Below, in pieces: positions 17,319-26,140 of a stretch of DNA of 64,000 bases (its first letter is position 1; each line of letters starts with the position of its first letter). The position numbers were made by a program, and so were the translations under genes. The stretch is from Chloroflexota bacterium. Its GTDB lineage: Bacteria; Chloroflexota; Anaerolineae; Anaerolineales; Villigracilaceae. The notes beneath the pieces are model-generated. The model was not told the origin of the DNA. It did no database searches and was given only the letters and a program-made list of their open reading frames with translations. The DNA is taken from positions 1 to 64,000 of the forward strand of contig JAJYOU010000014.1 of assembly GCA_021795965.1 (NCBI GenBank), written 5' to 3'.

Positions 17319-18778
17319 TGAAACCCGTGATTGAGGAATTGCTTAACCGGATCTGGATGATCATTGGTGCGGTGAGTATACGCATCAAAATCATGGGGAT
17401 TGTGATCATTGGCACACTCCTGCTCAGTGTCACATTAGCGCTGCAGATGCGCGCCTCGGTCACCAACCTGATGGAACAGCAGTTGGAAAGCCGGGGGGTT
17501 TCCATCACCCGTGACCTGGCGGCGCGCGCCACGGATGACATCCTGGTGAACGACCTTTTCGCATTGCGCCAGCTCCTGCTCGAAACTCGGACGAACAACC
17601 CGGATGTCATTTATGCCTTTGTCATCGATCCCAAGGGGAATATACTCGCGCATACTTTTGGGGAAGGTTTCCCCTACGGGCTGGCAAATGTAAATCCGGT
17701 CGCCGGCGACCAGCATCACCAGACGTTTTTGTATTCAGATGGTCAGGACATGGTTTGGGATATCGCCGTGCCTATCTTCAATGGGCGCGCCGGAACCGCG
17801 CGGGTTGGGCTTACTGGTTCGGTCATCACCAGGAATGTCTTAATGCTGACTTCGCAGGTGCTGCTGACCACGGTCGTGGCATTGGCAATCGGATTAATTG
17901 CGGCTGCCCTGCTGGTTTATGTAATTTCGCGCCCGATTTCCGAACTTGTGACAGCCACCCGCAGCGTTGCAACAGGGGATTTCACACCGCGCATTCGCAG
18001 TTGGGCGAACGATGAAATTGGAGAACTTTCCGAAGCTTTCAACGCCATGACCGCTGAACTTGCCCGTTCAGATGAAATCCGGTCTGAGCGGGAAGATTTA
18101 CGGCGCCAACTGCTTGAAGGGGTCATCTCGACGCAGGAGAATGAACGCCGCCGGATTTCACGCGAACTGCACGACAGCACCGCTCAAAACTTGACCTCGC
18201 TCATCGTTGGTCTCAAGAATATGGATACCATTTGTGACAGTCCCATAATACACGCCCAGGCGCAGGATTTACGCAACATCACCGGGCGGGTGCTTGACGA
18301 TGTCCACAACATCGCGTTTCAACTGCATCCCACCGCTCTGGATGACCTGGGTTTGCCCGCAGCGATTGAGCGGCTGGTGCACGAATGGCAGAAACGCCAC
18401 CAGATCTCGGCAGATTCCGTGGTTCACCTCGGCGACCAAAGACTGCCGGAAAATATTGAAACTGCACTCTACCGCATCATCCAGGAAGCCCTGACGAATG
18501 TCGCCAAACATGCTGACGCACATAACGTTTCGGTGCTGGTGGAGCGCCGCGAGAACGAGGTGGTGGCGGTGGTGGAGGATGACGGCAAGGGCATGCAGCC
18601 CACCAATTTGTCGCGCGGCAGGCTCGGGGTGGCGGGGATGCGCGAACGGGCAGAACTCCTGGGCGGGAAAATGACGATCGAATCGACGCCAGGCGCCGGG
18701 ATGAGTTTGTTCTTCCAAATTCCGATCCCGCAATTGGAAGGAGGGAATCTTGAAAACCCGAATCCTGCTGGCGGATGA
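17315..18778 (+). CDS. NarX-type sensor histidine kinase with HAMP domain
   Basis: A 487-aa membrane kinase. Two transmembrane helices (near residues 25-42 and about 185-210) flank a short extracytoplasmic region. A HAMP domain follows (RPISELVTATRSVATGDFTPRI). The HisKA_3 dimerisation box ERRRISRELHDSTAQ carries the phospho-accepting His. The ATPase part ends with EDDGKGM and GRLGVAGMRERAELLGGKM. It is co-transcribed with the upstream PhnD-like lipoprotein and overlaps the response-regulator gene by 29 bp. The two-component pair sits just upstream of the ttrBCA-like genes and probably controls them. Confidence 0.92.
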   Translation: MMKPVIEELLNRIWMIIGAVSIRIKIMGIVIIGTLLLSVTLALQMRASVTNLMEQQLESRGVSITRDLAARATDDILVNDLFALRQLLLETRTNNPDVIYAFVIDPKGNILAHTFGEGFPYGLANVNPVAGDQHHQTFLYSDGQDMVWDIAVPIFNGRAGTARVGLTGSVITRNVLMLTSQVLLTTVVALAIGLIAAALLVYVISRPISELVTATRSVATGDFTPRIRSWANDEIGELSEAFNAMTAELARSDEIRSEREDLRRQLLEGVISTQENERRRISRELHDSTAQNLTSLIVGLKNMDTICDSPIIHAQAQDLRNITGRVLDDVHNIAFQLHPTALDDLGLPAAIERLVHEWQKRHQISADSVVHLGDQRLPENIETALYRIIQEALTNVAKHADAHNVSVLVERRENEVVAVVEDDGKGMQPTNLSRGRLGVAGMRERAELLGGKMTIESTPGAGMSLFFQIPIPQLEGGNLENPNPAGG

Positions 18779-19403
18779 CCATGCCGTCTTACGGGCTGGC
18801 TTGCGCCTTTTGCTTGAAAATCAACCCGGTTTGGAAGTGGTGGGGGAGGCTTCTTCGGGGTTGGAAGCGCTTGATCTCGCGCCAAAATTGAATCCAGACC
18901 TGATCCTGCTGGATATCTCGATGCCGGGGCTGGGCGGGCTGGATGCCCTGCCGCTGCTGAGAAAAACCGTTCCAGCGGCCAGGTTGCTGATTTTGACCAT
19001 GCATGATGATCCGCACTATTTGCGGCGGGCGCTCAAGCAGGGGGCAAGCGGGTACATGCTTAAAAAAGCTGCTGACCAGGAATTGCTGGCGGCGATTCGG
19101 GCAGTCCTGCGCGGTGAGGTTTACGTGCACACCTCGATGACCCGCGTCCTGCTGGATGATATGCTAACAGACACGCCTGCCCCGCTCGAGGATGCCTGGG
19201 AAACCTTGAGTGAACGCGAACAAACCGTCCTCAAGCAGGTGGTGCTGGGGTATACCGGGGCGGAAATCGGCGAACAATTGAACCTGAGCATCAAGACCGT
19301 GGATACCTACCGCATGCGCGGCATGGAAAAACTTGGTTTACTCAACCGGGCGGCGTTGGTACGCTATGCATTGAAAAAGGGTTTGTTTCCGACCGACCTG
19401 TAA
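18750..19403 (+). CDS. LuxR/NarL-family response regulator
   Basis: A 217-aa two-component regulator. The receiver domain contains the acidic pair DD near residue 9, the phospho-acceptor Asp in LILLDISMPG, and the conserved Lys in YMLKKAADQ. The C-terminal HTH is LuxR-type (LSEREQTVLKQVVLGYTGAEIGEQLNLSIKTVDTYRMRGMEKLG). The start codon is TTG, supported by a strong GGAAGGAGGG ribosome site inside the kinase gene. The overlap implies coupled translation. Likely target: the reductase operon 340 bp downstream. Confidence 0.93.
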   Translation: MKTRILLADDHAVLRAGLRLLLENQPGLEVVGEASSGLEALDLAPKLNPDLILLDISMPGLGGLDALPLLRKTVPAARLLILTMHDDPHYLRRALKQGASGYMLKKAADQELLAAIRAVLRGEVYVHTSMTRVLLDDMLTDTPAPLEDAWETLSEREQTVLKQVVLGYTGAEIGEQLNLSIKTVDTYRMRGMEKLGLLNRAALVRYALKKGLFPTDL

Positions 19404-19435
19404 GATTAAAAAATTGCTTCAAAAACCAGCAGAAG

Positions 19436-19461
19436 CAGCGGGCATGGTTGCCCGCTGTTTT
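19436..19461 (+). terminator. Intrinsic terminator of the two-component operon
   Basis: A 9-bp perfect stem CAGCGGGCA/TGCCCGCTG with a 4-nt loop is followed by TTTT. It separates the sensor operon from the reductase operon. In the rest of the 19404-19741 gap, TTGACA near 19619 resembles a -35 box but has no convincing -10, which would fit an activator-dependent promoter. Confidence 0.85.
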
Positions 19462-19741
19462 GATTCAAGTCGAAGGTTTGGATTCCTCTGTCAAACCTCG
19501 TCGCTTCACGCTGGGGGGGAAAATGATATGGTGATCATTTCTGAATATTTTGCCTTCCCCGTTATAAAAAAGATCACAATCCCGAACGTCATTTGTCATT
19601 TATTTGTAAGGATTTTCTTGACACGCGATCAAAAAATGTAGGGCATTTCCCGCTATTGCAGCGCGGGTCAAACGGATAAAGTAAGACTAACGGAATTATC
19701 GGATCTTATTCCGAACCCAATTTATTAAAAGGAGAAGCGCA

Positions 19742-20587
19742 ATGACAAAAGAAGCATCTTTGTTGGATAAGTATGCTTCCGAGGCTTTCGCCGGGTTGGT
19801 TTCACCGGTTCTGGATGACTTGAATATTTCACTCGCTCCAGACGATGATCTGACGAAAGAGGACGCCCTGGTCCGCATGACCGCGGAATTGAAGCGCGCC
19901 CTGGAAAAACCCGCCTCGGAACGGCGTTGGGTGATGGTGATTGACTTGCGCAAATGCGTGGGATGTACTTCCTGCACCGTGGCATGCATCGCCGAAAACA
20001 AATTGCCGCCGGGAGTGGTTTACCGCCCGGTCACGATCGAGGAAATTGGTACTTATCCCAACGTGAGCATGAAATTCCTGCCACGCCCATGTTTTCAATG
20101 CGACAATCCACCCTGCACTGAAGTCTGTCCAGTGACCGCCACCTATAAAAATGAGGAAGGCATCGTTGTGATCGATTATGACAAGTGCATTGGCTGCCGC
20201 TCCTGCCTGAATGCATGTCCTTACGGCGCCCGTACCTTTGATTATGGCATGACGTACACCCAGGCTACACCCGATGGTTTCGATTTCATCCTCGGGCAAT
20301 CGAAGGCTGATGATTACGAGCTGATGGCAAATTCGGAATATGGTGAAAACCGTGTTCGCAAGGGACACGTCTCCCCGGTGGGCAATGCACGAAAGTGTCA
20401 CTTCTGCCTGCACCGCATCAAAGACGGCATGTTGCCAGCCTGTACCTCCACCTGCATCGGTCGCGCCACTTATTTTGGTGATGCCAATGACTCAACTTCC
20501 ATGGTGGCAGAACTCATCAACAAGCCCAACGCGATTCGGCTCAAGGAAGAACTGGGCACTGAACCGCGGGTCTATTACATTGTCTAG
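19742..20587 (+). CDS. ttrB: Four-cluster ferredoxin-like electron-transfer subunit, TtrB type
   Basis: Electron-transfer subunit of a DMSO-reductase-family enzyme, 281 aa. Four cysteine groups are visible: [35 protein letters not shown] and CHFCLHRI followed by CTSTC. They would bind four [4Fe-4S] clusters that pass electrons from the NrfD-type anchor to the Mo subunit. The N-terminal 60 residues lack both a Tat and a Sec signal, so export must rely on the Tat signal of the A subunit, or else the protein is cytoplasmic. AAGGAG precedes the ATG. The gene order B-C-A equals that of tetrathionate reductase. Polysulfide, selenate or arsenate reductase B subunits are alternatives. Confidence 0.82.
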   Translation: MTKEASLLDKYASEAFAGLVSPVLDDLNISLAPDDDLTKEDALVRMTAELKRALEKPASERRWVMVIDLRKCVGCTSCTVACIAENKLPPGVVYRPVTIEEIGTYPNVSMKFLPRPCFQCDNPPCTEVCPVTATYKNEEGIVVIDYDKCIGCRSCLNACPYGARTFDYGMTYTQATPDGFDFILGQSKADDYELMANSEYGENRVRKGHVSPVGNARKCHFCLHRIKDGMLPACTSTCIGRATYFGDANDSTSMVAELINKPNAIRLKEELGTEPRVYYIV

Positions 20588-20596
20588 GAGGCTGAG

Positions 20597-21727
20597 ATGA
20601 ATAAAAAGATTGCCTACGTTTTAGGTATGATCACCCTCATAATTGGTCTCTGGGGATTTTATGATCGCTTTGCTTTTGGACATGAAAACGCTGCGTATGG
20701 TTCATATGTATCCTGGGGGCTGTGGGTGGCGTTGTATTTCCTCTTTGGCGGGATTGCGGTTGGATGCTTCATCTGGGCCAGCCTCGACCTCCTCTTTGAG
20801 GTTCCCGCTCTAAAAGGAACCGGTCGCATTGCCCTCTGGGCGGCACTGGTCGACCTGGGAGTGGGGTTGTTGGCGATTGGTCTTGATCTCGGTCATTTCG
20901 AACGCTTTTACAAAGCTTTTACAAATCCCAACTGGACATCCGGCGTGATTGAAGATGTCTGGGGGTACACCATCTTTGGAATTTTGACGGTGTTGGCCCT
21001 GATCTTTTCCATTAATCAGAACAAATCGGTCGCGTTAAAAGTTGTCATGATCCTTGGCTTGATTACCGCTATTTTTGCCGCGGCTGCGCCTGGCAAGATG
21101 CTGGGGATGGACGCTTCGCGCATGTTCTGGCATTCCTCTTTGCTGCCCGTCCAGTTTATTTTCCTGGCATTGACGAATGGCGCTGCAATGCTGCTGGTCA
21201 TCCGCGGTTTCTTCGTCTCACCGGCTGAAAATGAAAAACCCTTCTCCATTCTGAGCATAAGCCTGGTCGGTTTGCTGGCTTTTAATCTTTATTTTGTCTA
21301 TCTTTTCTTCTCGCAGGGGCTTTCAGGCAGAATACCTGATATTGTCCAGCCGGTTAATGCGATATTGAATGGGCAGTACAGCCTGCTCTTCTGGGGCGTC
21401 CAAATTGTGCTTGGCGCCATCCTGCCCATCATCATCCTCACTCAACGCAAGTTGGCGGGGAGCGGAGCCCTGGTCGGGCTGATGGGTCTGTTGGTGCTGC
21501 TTGGCAATGCTGTCGCCCGCTACCTGATCGTCGTTCCCGCTCAGCAAGTGGAATTTCTGCCAAATCTTTCGACCGCATTCTCCGGGCGCGGACTGAACCT
21601 GGCATACATGCCAAGTGCGACTGAATGGGCAGTGGCATCTGGTCTACTGGGCGTGGTCATTCTCGGCATGCTGGTGGGAGCTGATTTCATCCTGCCGCTC
21701 GTTTCGAAATCTCATAAGGAGGCCTAA
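20597..21727 (+). CDS. ttrC: NrfD/PsrC-type quinol-oxidising membrane anchor, TtrC type
   Basis: A 376-aa polytopic membrane protein of the NrfD family that takes electrons from menaquinol and hands them to the Fe-S subunit. About nine to ten hydrophobic helices are visible, from MITLIIGLWGFYDRF near the N-terminus to GLLGVVILGMLVGADFIL near the C-terminus. Helix FFLFGGIAVGCFIW-like and DLGHFERF segments agree with the family. The ATG follows a strong TAGGAGG site 9 bp after ttrB. Its stop is 1 bp before the ATG of the A subunit, so the three genes are one unit. Confidence 0.85.
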   Translation: MNKKIAYVLGMITLIIGLWGFYDRFAFGHENAAYGSYVSWGLWVALYFLFGGIAVGCFIWASLDLLFEVPALKGTGRIALWAALVDLGVGLLAIGLDLGHFERFYKAFTNPNWTSGVIEDVWGYTIFGILTVLALIFSINQNKSVALKVVMILGLITAIFAAAAPGKMLGMDASRMFWHSSLLPVQFIFLALTNGAAMLLVIRGFFVSPAENEKPFSILSISLVGLLAFNLYFVYLFFSQGLSGRIPDIVQPVNAILNGQYSLLFWGVQIVLGAILPIIILTQRKLAGSGALVGLMGLLVLLGNAVARYLIVVPAQQVEFLPNLSTAFSGRGLNLAYMPSATEWAVASGLLGVVILGMLVGADFILPLVSKSHKEA

Positions 21728-21728
21728 C

Positions 21729-24700
21729 ATGACGGAGCCTACTTCCAAAAAACAAGAAATTTCCCGCCGTGATTTTCTCAAAATTTCCGGTGTCACGGGT
21801 GCGACCGCTGCACTGCTGGGGAATATGCACGAGGTATTTGCCAAAACCCAAAATACACTGGCTGCATCCGGGGAAGGCAGTTACTTCCAGGCCAGCCCGG
21901 AAAGTATCATCTACGGCGAGTGCCTGCAGTGCAACACGCAGTGTACCGTCAAAGGCAAAATTCAGGATGGTGTTTTGGTGAAGGTGGATGGCAACCCCTA
22001 CAGCCCGAACAACATGATGACCCCGCTGGCGTATGACACTCCTCTCAAGGAATCCGCGCTGGTCGATGGCAAGCTCTGTCCCAAGGGACAGGCCATGGTC
22101 CAGACGCAGTATGACCCGTACCGCATCGTCAAGGTTTTGAAGCGCACCGGCAAACGCGGCGAAAACAAGTGGCAGGTCATTCCATTCGATCAAGCCATCA
22201 ATGAAATTGTCAACGGCGGGAAGCTCTTTGCGGATGCCGGCGAAGACCGCGTGGTGCCAGGTTTCAAGGATGTGCTGGCAACCAAGGATGCCAAGGTAAT
22301 TTCCGGTTTGAGCGCGGATGCTGCGGCTGTGACAGGCGGCAAGATGAAATTGGATGAATTCAAGACCAAGCACGCCGCCGAACTTGACCTGTTGATTGAT
22401 CCTGAGCACCCAGACCTGGGTGTCAGGAACAACCAGTTTGTCTTCCAGGCTGGACGTATCGAGCCGGGGCGCAACAACTTTGCCCAACGCTTTACGCTTA
22501 ACTCTTTCGGATCAAAGAACTGGTACGATCACACGACCATTTGCGAGCAATCCCATCACATCGGCTACACCTACGCAACCGCGCAGTATTCAGGCGGCAA
22601 ATGGGCGACTGGACCGAATCACATGAAGCCCGATACGATCAATTCCGAGTTCGTGATCTTTTGGGGCACCAGTCCTTTTGAAGCTAACTTCGGACCAACC
22701 ATCATGAGCGAAGCCGTGACCAAAGCCGTGGTTGAACATGGTCTCAAGTATGCGGTTGTGGATCCGCGCATGTCAAAGACCGCCGCCAAAGGTTGGTGGG
22801 TACCGGTTCAGCAAGGCGGCGACCTGCCGCTGGCACTGGCGTTGATCCGCTGGATTTTTGAGAACCAGCGCTACGATACCAAATTCCTTTCCTCTGCCAA
22901 CAAGGCAGCCGCACTGGCTGCAGGTGAAAAATCCTGGACGAACGCCACCTGGCTGGTCAAGCTGGATGACAAGGGTCACGCGGGAACTTTCCTGCACGGT
23001 TCTGATCTGAAGCTGGTTGAGAAAAAAGATGAAACATCTGCGGATGGCAAAACGGTCACGACGACCTGGGTTACCCCCGACGGCGTCGTTTTCAAGATTG
23101 ATCCTTTTGTTGCATTGACCGCAGGCAGCCCCGTATTGGTTGACCCGGCAGACGATAAAAACTCCGTCACTGGCGACCTGCTGGTGAAGACGGCGGTGCA
23201 GGGAATCAACGTCGAAAGCAGCCTGCAATTACTCCTGGATGAAGCCTCTGCACAGTCGATGGAAGATTGGGCAAAACTGGCTGGCGTGGATTTAAGCACC
23301 ATCACCCGCCTGGCTGATGAATATACCTCCCACGGCAAGAAAGCCGGCGTCGAGTTCTATCGCGGTGCGGTTCAACACACCAACGGTTATTACACCGCTC
23401 AAGCACTGGTTGCGCTCAACATCCTGATTGGAAATATTGACTGGAAGGGTGGTTTGAGCAAGGGCGGCGGTGGTTGGAATGCCATTGGGAATGCGGATAA
23501 GCCCTTCGACCTTGGTGCAGATCATCCCGGCAAGCTTGGTGCATTTGGCATCAAGGTGACCCGCGAAGGTGATACGTATCAGAAAACAACTCTCTTCACG
23601 GATTATCCTGCGAAACGACCGTTCTATCCTTACACCAGCAACGTCTACCAGGAAATCATCCCTGCCGCTTACGCGCAGTACCCGTACCCGGTCAAAATCT
23701 TGTGGCTGCACATGGGCACACCTGGTCTTGCAGCTCCTGCCGGCACTGAACAAATCAAAATGTTGCAGGATACTGATAAGTTCCCGCTCTTCATCGCGGA
23801 TGATATCGTCATTGCTGAAACTTCGATGTACGCCGATTACCTCTTCCCTGACCTGACATTTGTCGAACGCTGGGCTTTCACCAGCGCACCTCCGCCTGAA
23901 CCGATCAAGAATATCCGTGTGCGCCAGCCAATGACTGCGCCAGTGCCAGAGATTGTCAAAGTGGACGGCGAAGAAATGCCAATTTCAATGGAAGCCATCA
24001 TGATCGCCATTGGCAAAGCGCTTAATTTGCCGGGTATTGGCAAGGGTGGATTCGACAAGCACGGCGACCTCAACCGTCCTGAAGATTACTACCTTCGCGG
24101 TGTTGCCAATATCGCCTTTGGCGACAAGAAAGATGCTGCAGACGCTGTAAAGGATGCGGACGACGCCGAAATGGAAATTTTCCGCAAGGCGCGCGCTCAC
24201 CTGCCCAAAGCCGTTTTTGACGAGCAAAAATGGGTGGCTATCGTTGGTGAATCACTCTGGCGAAAAGTCGTCTATGTGCTTAACCGGGGTGGACGTTTCG
24301 ACTCGCCCGCGAACAGCTATTCGGGTGCATTCCAGGCTCATCCCTTCGCTTCTCTCATGAACATCTTTGTCGAACCGATCGGCAGCGGAATAAATAGCAT
24401 TACCGGCAAACCTTTTAGCGGCGTCCCGCACTATGAACCCGCCCAAAACAGCACCGGCGTGCCTGTGAATAACAAGGACTACCCATTCTCGGTCGTCACT
24501 TACAAGGAGGTCGTTGGCTGTCAAACTCGCACCATCAGTAATTATTGGACGCAGGGCGGCACGGGCATCGTTCCGACCAACCATGTGCTCATCAATCCCG
24601 TGGATGCCAAACCGCTTGGATTGAAAGACGGCGATGTTGTGAAACTAACATCGAGTACCAATCCGAATGGAACATTCGACCTGGGGAACGGTCATGTGGA

Positions 24701-24965
24701 AACTGTAAAGGGTCAGGTCAAAATGACGCAAACAGCCCGCCCAGGTTCCGTTATGGTTTCGTTCCACTTTGGTCACTGGGCATACGGCGCGCGCGATGTG
24801 GTCATCAACGGTCAAACCGTCAAAGGGGACCCGCGCCGCAACGTTGGAGTTTGCTCGAACCCCGTCCTTTTGCTCGATGAAGGCACGAAAACCACCTGCC
24901 TGACCGATCCAATCGGTGGCAGCGCCAGCTTCTATGATTCGAAAGTGAAACTAGTCAAGCTCTAG
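21729..24965 (+). CDS. ttrA: Molybdopterin oxidoreductase catalytic subunit, TtrA-like
   Basis: Catalytic subunit of a DMSO-reductase-family enzyme, about 1078 aa, that probably reduces tetrathionate or a related oxyanion outside the membrane. The track start (21615) lies inside ttrC. The ATG at 21729 is chosen because it follows AAGGAGG and gives a perfect Tat signal, SRRDFLKIS. A [4Fe-4S] motif follows (CLQCNTQC ... CPKGQ). A candidate Mo-ligand Cys is in DHTTICEQSHH. The length fits TtrA/SrrA-type enzymes. Order B-C-A and the adjacent TtrSR-like regulators favour tetrathionate; arsenate or selenate reductase cannot be excluded from sequence alone. Confidence 0.82.
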   Translation: MTEPTSKKQEISRRDFLKISGVTGATAALLGNMHEVFAKTQNTLAASGEGSYFQASPESIIYGECLQCNTQCTVKGKIQDGVLVKVDGNPYSPNNMMTPLAYDTPLKESALVDGKLCPKGQAMVQTQYDPYRIVKVLKRTGKRGENKWQVIPFDQAINEIVNGGKLFADAGEDRVVPGFKDVLATKDAKVISGLSADAAAVTGGKMKLDEFKTKHAAELDLLIDPEHPDLGVRNNQFVFQAGRIEPGRNNFAQRFTLNSFGSKNWYDHTTICEQSHHIGYTYATAQYSGGKWATGPNHMKPDTINSEFVIFWGTSPFEANFGPTIMSEAVTKAVVEHGLKYAVVDPRMSKTAAKGWWVPVQQGGDLPLALALIRWIFENQRYDTKFLSSANKAAALAAGEKSWTNATWLVKLDDKGHAGTFLHGSDLKLVEKKDETSADGKTVTTTWVTPDGVVFKIDPFVALTAGSPVLVDPADDKNSVTGDLLVKTAVQGINVESSLQLLLDEASAQSMEDWAKLAGVDLSTITRLADEYTSHGKKAGVEFYRGAVQHTNGYYTAQALVALNILIGNIDWKGGLSKGGGGWNAIGNADKPFDLGADHPGKLGAFGIKVTREGDTYQKTTLFTDYPAKRPFYPYTSNVYQEIIPAAYAQYPYPVKILWLHMGTPGLAAPAGTEQIKMLQDTDKFPLFIADDIVIAETSMYADYLFPDLTFVERWAFTSAPPPEPIKNIRVRQPMTAPVPEIVKVDGEEMPISMEAIMIAIGKALNLPGIGKGGFDKHGDLNRPEDYYLRGVANIAFGDKKDAADAVKDADDAEMEIFRKARAHLPKAVFDEQKWVAIVGESLWRKVVYVLNRGGRFDSPANSYSGAFQAHPFASLMNIFVEPIGSGINSITGKPFSGVPHYEPAQNSTGVPVNNKDYPFSVVTYKEVVGCQTRTISNYWTQGGTGIVPTNHVLINPVDAKPLGLKDGDVVKLTSSTNPNGTFDLGNGHVETVKGQVKMTQTARPGSVMVSFHFGHWAYGARDVVINGQTVKGDPRRNVGVCSNPVLLLDEGTKTTCLTDPIGGSASFYDSKVKLVKL

Positions 24966-25032
24966 AATGAATTTTCAGACCCCGTCCCATTTCTTTCGGG
25001 AGATGGGACGGGAATGAAAAATTGGAGATATC

Positions 25033-25185
25033 ATGTTTGGACTTGGAGTTCCTGAATTACTGATCTTAATGGTCATCATCATCATTCTCTTTGGTGCCGG
25101 TCGCATTGGAAAAATTGCCGGCGAGCTTGGATCTGGTATTCGAGCATTCAAAGAAGGCATAAACGAAGATAAGCAAGATAATTAG
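25033..25185 (+). CDS. tatA: Sec-independent translocase TatA
   Basis: A 50-aa protein too short for the track: MFGLGVPELLILMVIIIILF, then GAGRIGKIAGELGSGIRAFK and an acidic tail. One N-terminal transmembrane helix, the FGAGRI hinge and an amphipathic helix are the TatA pattern. GGAGATATC precedes the ATG. It lies 67 bp after the Tat-dependent TtrA-like gene, which suggests a dedicated pore component for exporting the reductase. No tatC is in the window. The tail is very short compared with most TatA proteins. Confidence 0.9.
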   Translation: MFGLGVPELLILMVIIIILFGAGRIGKIAGELGSGIRAFKEGINEDKQDN

Positions 25186-25225
25186 TGACTTCCATCACTA
25201 TCTCATGGTCGAAAACGTGATATAT

Positions 25226-25407
25226 TAAATTAATTCTCCGAAGCCTGTCTGCCTAAACAAAATTGCATGGCGCACAGGACAGTAACACAAAATAACTTTT
25301 GTGTTACCAGGTAAAAGTGGAAACGCTTTTGCTCCCCGTACTTGGAAAGGAGACCAGGCTCAAGTTTTCTACGAGGCTGTCTCTTTCCATGAGACAGCCT
25401 TTTTTTT
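25226..25407 (+). promoter_or_regulatory. Probable molybdenum-cofactor (Moco) riboswitch with terminator platform
   Basis: A structured leader of about 180 nt upstream of Mo-related genes. Visible elements: TTCTCCGAAGCCTGTC at the 5' side; an 11-bp stem GTAACACAAAA/TTTTGTGTTAC (25282-25307); a stem AAAAGTG-GAAA-CGCTTTT with a GNRA tetraloop; the block CTCCCCGTACTTGGAAAGGAG; and a possible closing pair AGCCTG/CAGGCT. The CUCCCCGU...AAGGAG block and tetraloop recall the Moco RNA family from memory. It is followed directly by an intrinsic terminator. Downstream genes (FmdE, MOT1-type permease, YqeB-like) strongly support a Mo/W-cofactor sensor. A covariance search is needed to confirm the family. 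Confidence 0.65.
25375..25407 (+). terminator. Leader terminator of the putative Moco riboswitch
   Basis: A 9-bp perfect stem GGCTGTCTC/GAGACAGCC with a 7-nt loop is followed by eight T residues, about 90 bp ahead of the fmdE start. Its place just 3' of the aptamer-like region marks it as a transcription-attenuation switch, and it could also end the ttrBCA-tatA transcript. A further imperfect hairpin (GGTTTC/GAAACC) follows at about 25414-25436. Confidence 0.9.
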
Positions 25408-25496
25408 GCGTTGCGGTTTCTCCCGTGGAGGAAACCCAACAGTAAGTTTAAAACTGCTTCAATTTCAGTTCGCAGCGACATGAAGTGGAGAACGAA

Positions 25497-26117
25497 ATGA
25501 ACATCCAATACCTGCTCGAAAAAGCATCCCAAGACCACTCGCACATTTGTCCGCGTCAAATCCTTGGCGTTCGTCTCGGATTGGCTGGCATGCACGCCCT
25601 TGGTTTTGATGAACCGCCAGCCAAGAAACGCCTGCTGGTCATCACTGAAACAGATGGTTGTTTTACAGATGGACTCTCCGCCTCGACGGGCTGCAGCGTT
25701 GGGCACCGCACCCTGCGCGTGGAGGACTACGGTAAAACAGCCGCGGTTTTTGTGGATACGGTTACGGGTCAGGCGCTGAGAGTTTCCCCTTTGGCAGATA
25801 TCCGGCAGAAAGCTTTAGTCTACTCGCCGCACGAAACACGTCATTACTTCGCTCAGATGCAGTCTTACCAGGTCATGCCAGAAAACGAGATGTTTGCGGT
25901 GACGCCCGTAGCCCTCAACTTTTCCATCTCTGCCCTTATTTCGCGGGCTGGCATCCGGGTTGACTGCGATGTTTGCGGAGAAGAGATCATGAACGAGCGT
26001 GAGGTTAAACTCAACGGGCAGACCCTTTGCCGTGCCTGCGCCGGCGGCGGGTATTACCTCGTCGATGAACATAATTTTATTATTCCAAGCAGCATCCAGC
26101 ATGAAATTGCAGGTTGA
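25497..26117 (+). CDS. FmdE-family protein (formylmethanofuran dehydrogenase subunit E-like)
   Basis: About 206 aa. The N-terminal FmdE domain has the HSHICPRQILGVRLGL and TDGCFTDGLSASTGCSVGHRTL motifs with conserved His and Cys. The C-terminus is a zinc ribbon, CDVCGEEI ... CRACAGGGYY. The track start is a GTG at 25485; the ATG at 25497 is preferred because GGAG lies 6 nt before it. FmdE-like proteins outside methanogens are linked to Mo metabolism by gene context, but the exact role is unknown. It heads the Mo gene set under the putative riboswitch. Confidence 0.87.
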   Translation: MNIQYLLEKASQDHSHICPRQILGVRLGLAGMHALGFDEPPAKKRLLVITETDGCFTDGLSASTGCSVGHRTLRVEDYGKTAAVFVDTVTGQALRVSPLADIRQKALVYSPHETRHYFAQMQSYQVMPENEMFAVTPVALNFSISALISRAGIRVDCDVCGEEIMNEREVKLNGQTLCRACAGGGYYLVDEHNFIIPSSIQHEIAG

Positions 26118-26140
26118 ATCCCGATTGCAAATAAATTTTA

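Noticed and set aside
19414-19641. 75-aa ORF between the response regulator and ttrB-like genes
   Set aside because: It spans the intrinsic terminator at 19436-19461 and lacks a ribosome site and protein-like composition.
19829-20413. 194-aa minus-strand ORF inside ttrB
   Set aside because: Shadow frame of the ferredoxin-like gene; its Cys and His content follows from the complementary codons.
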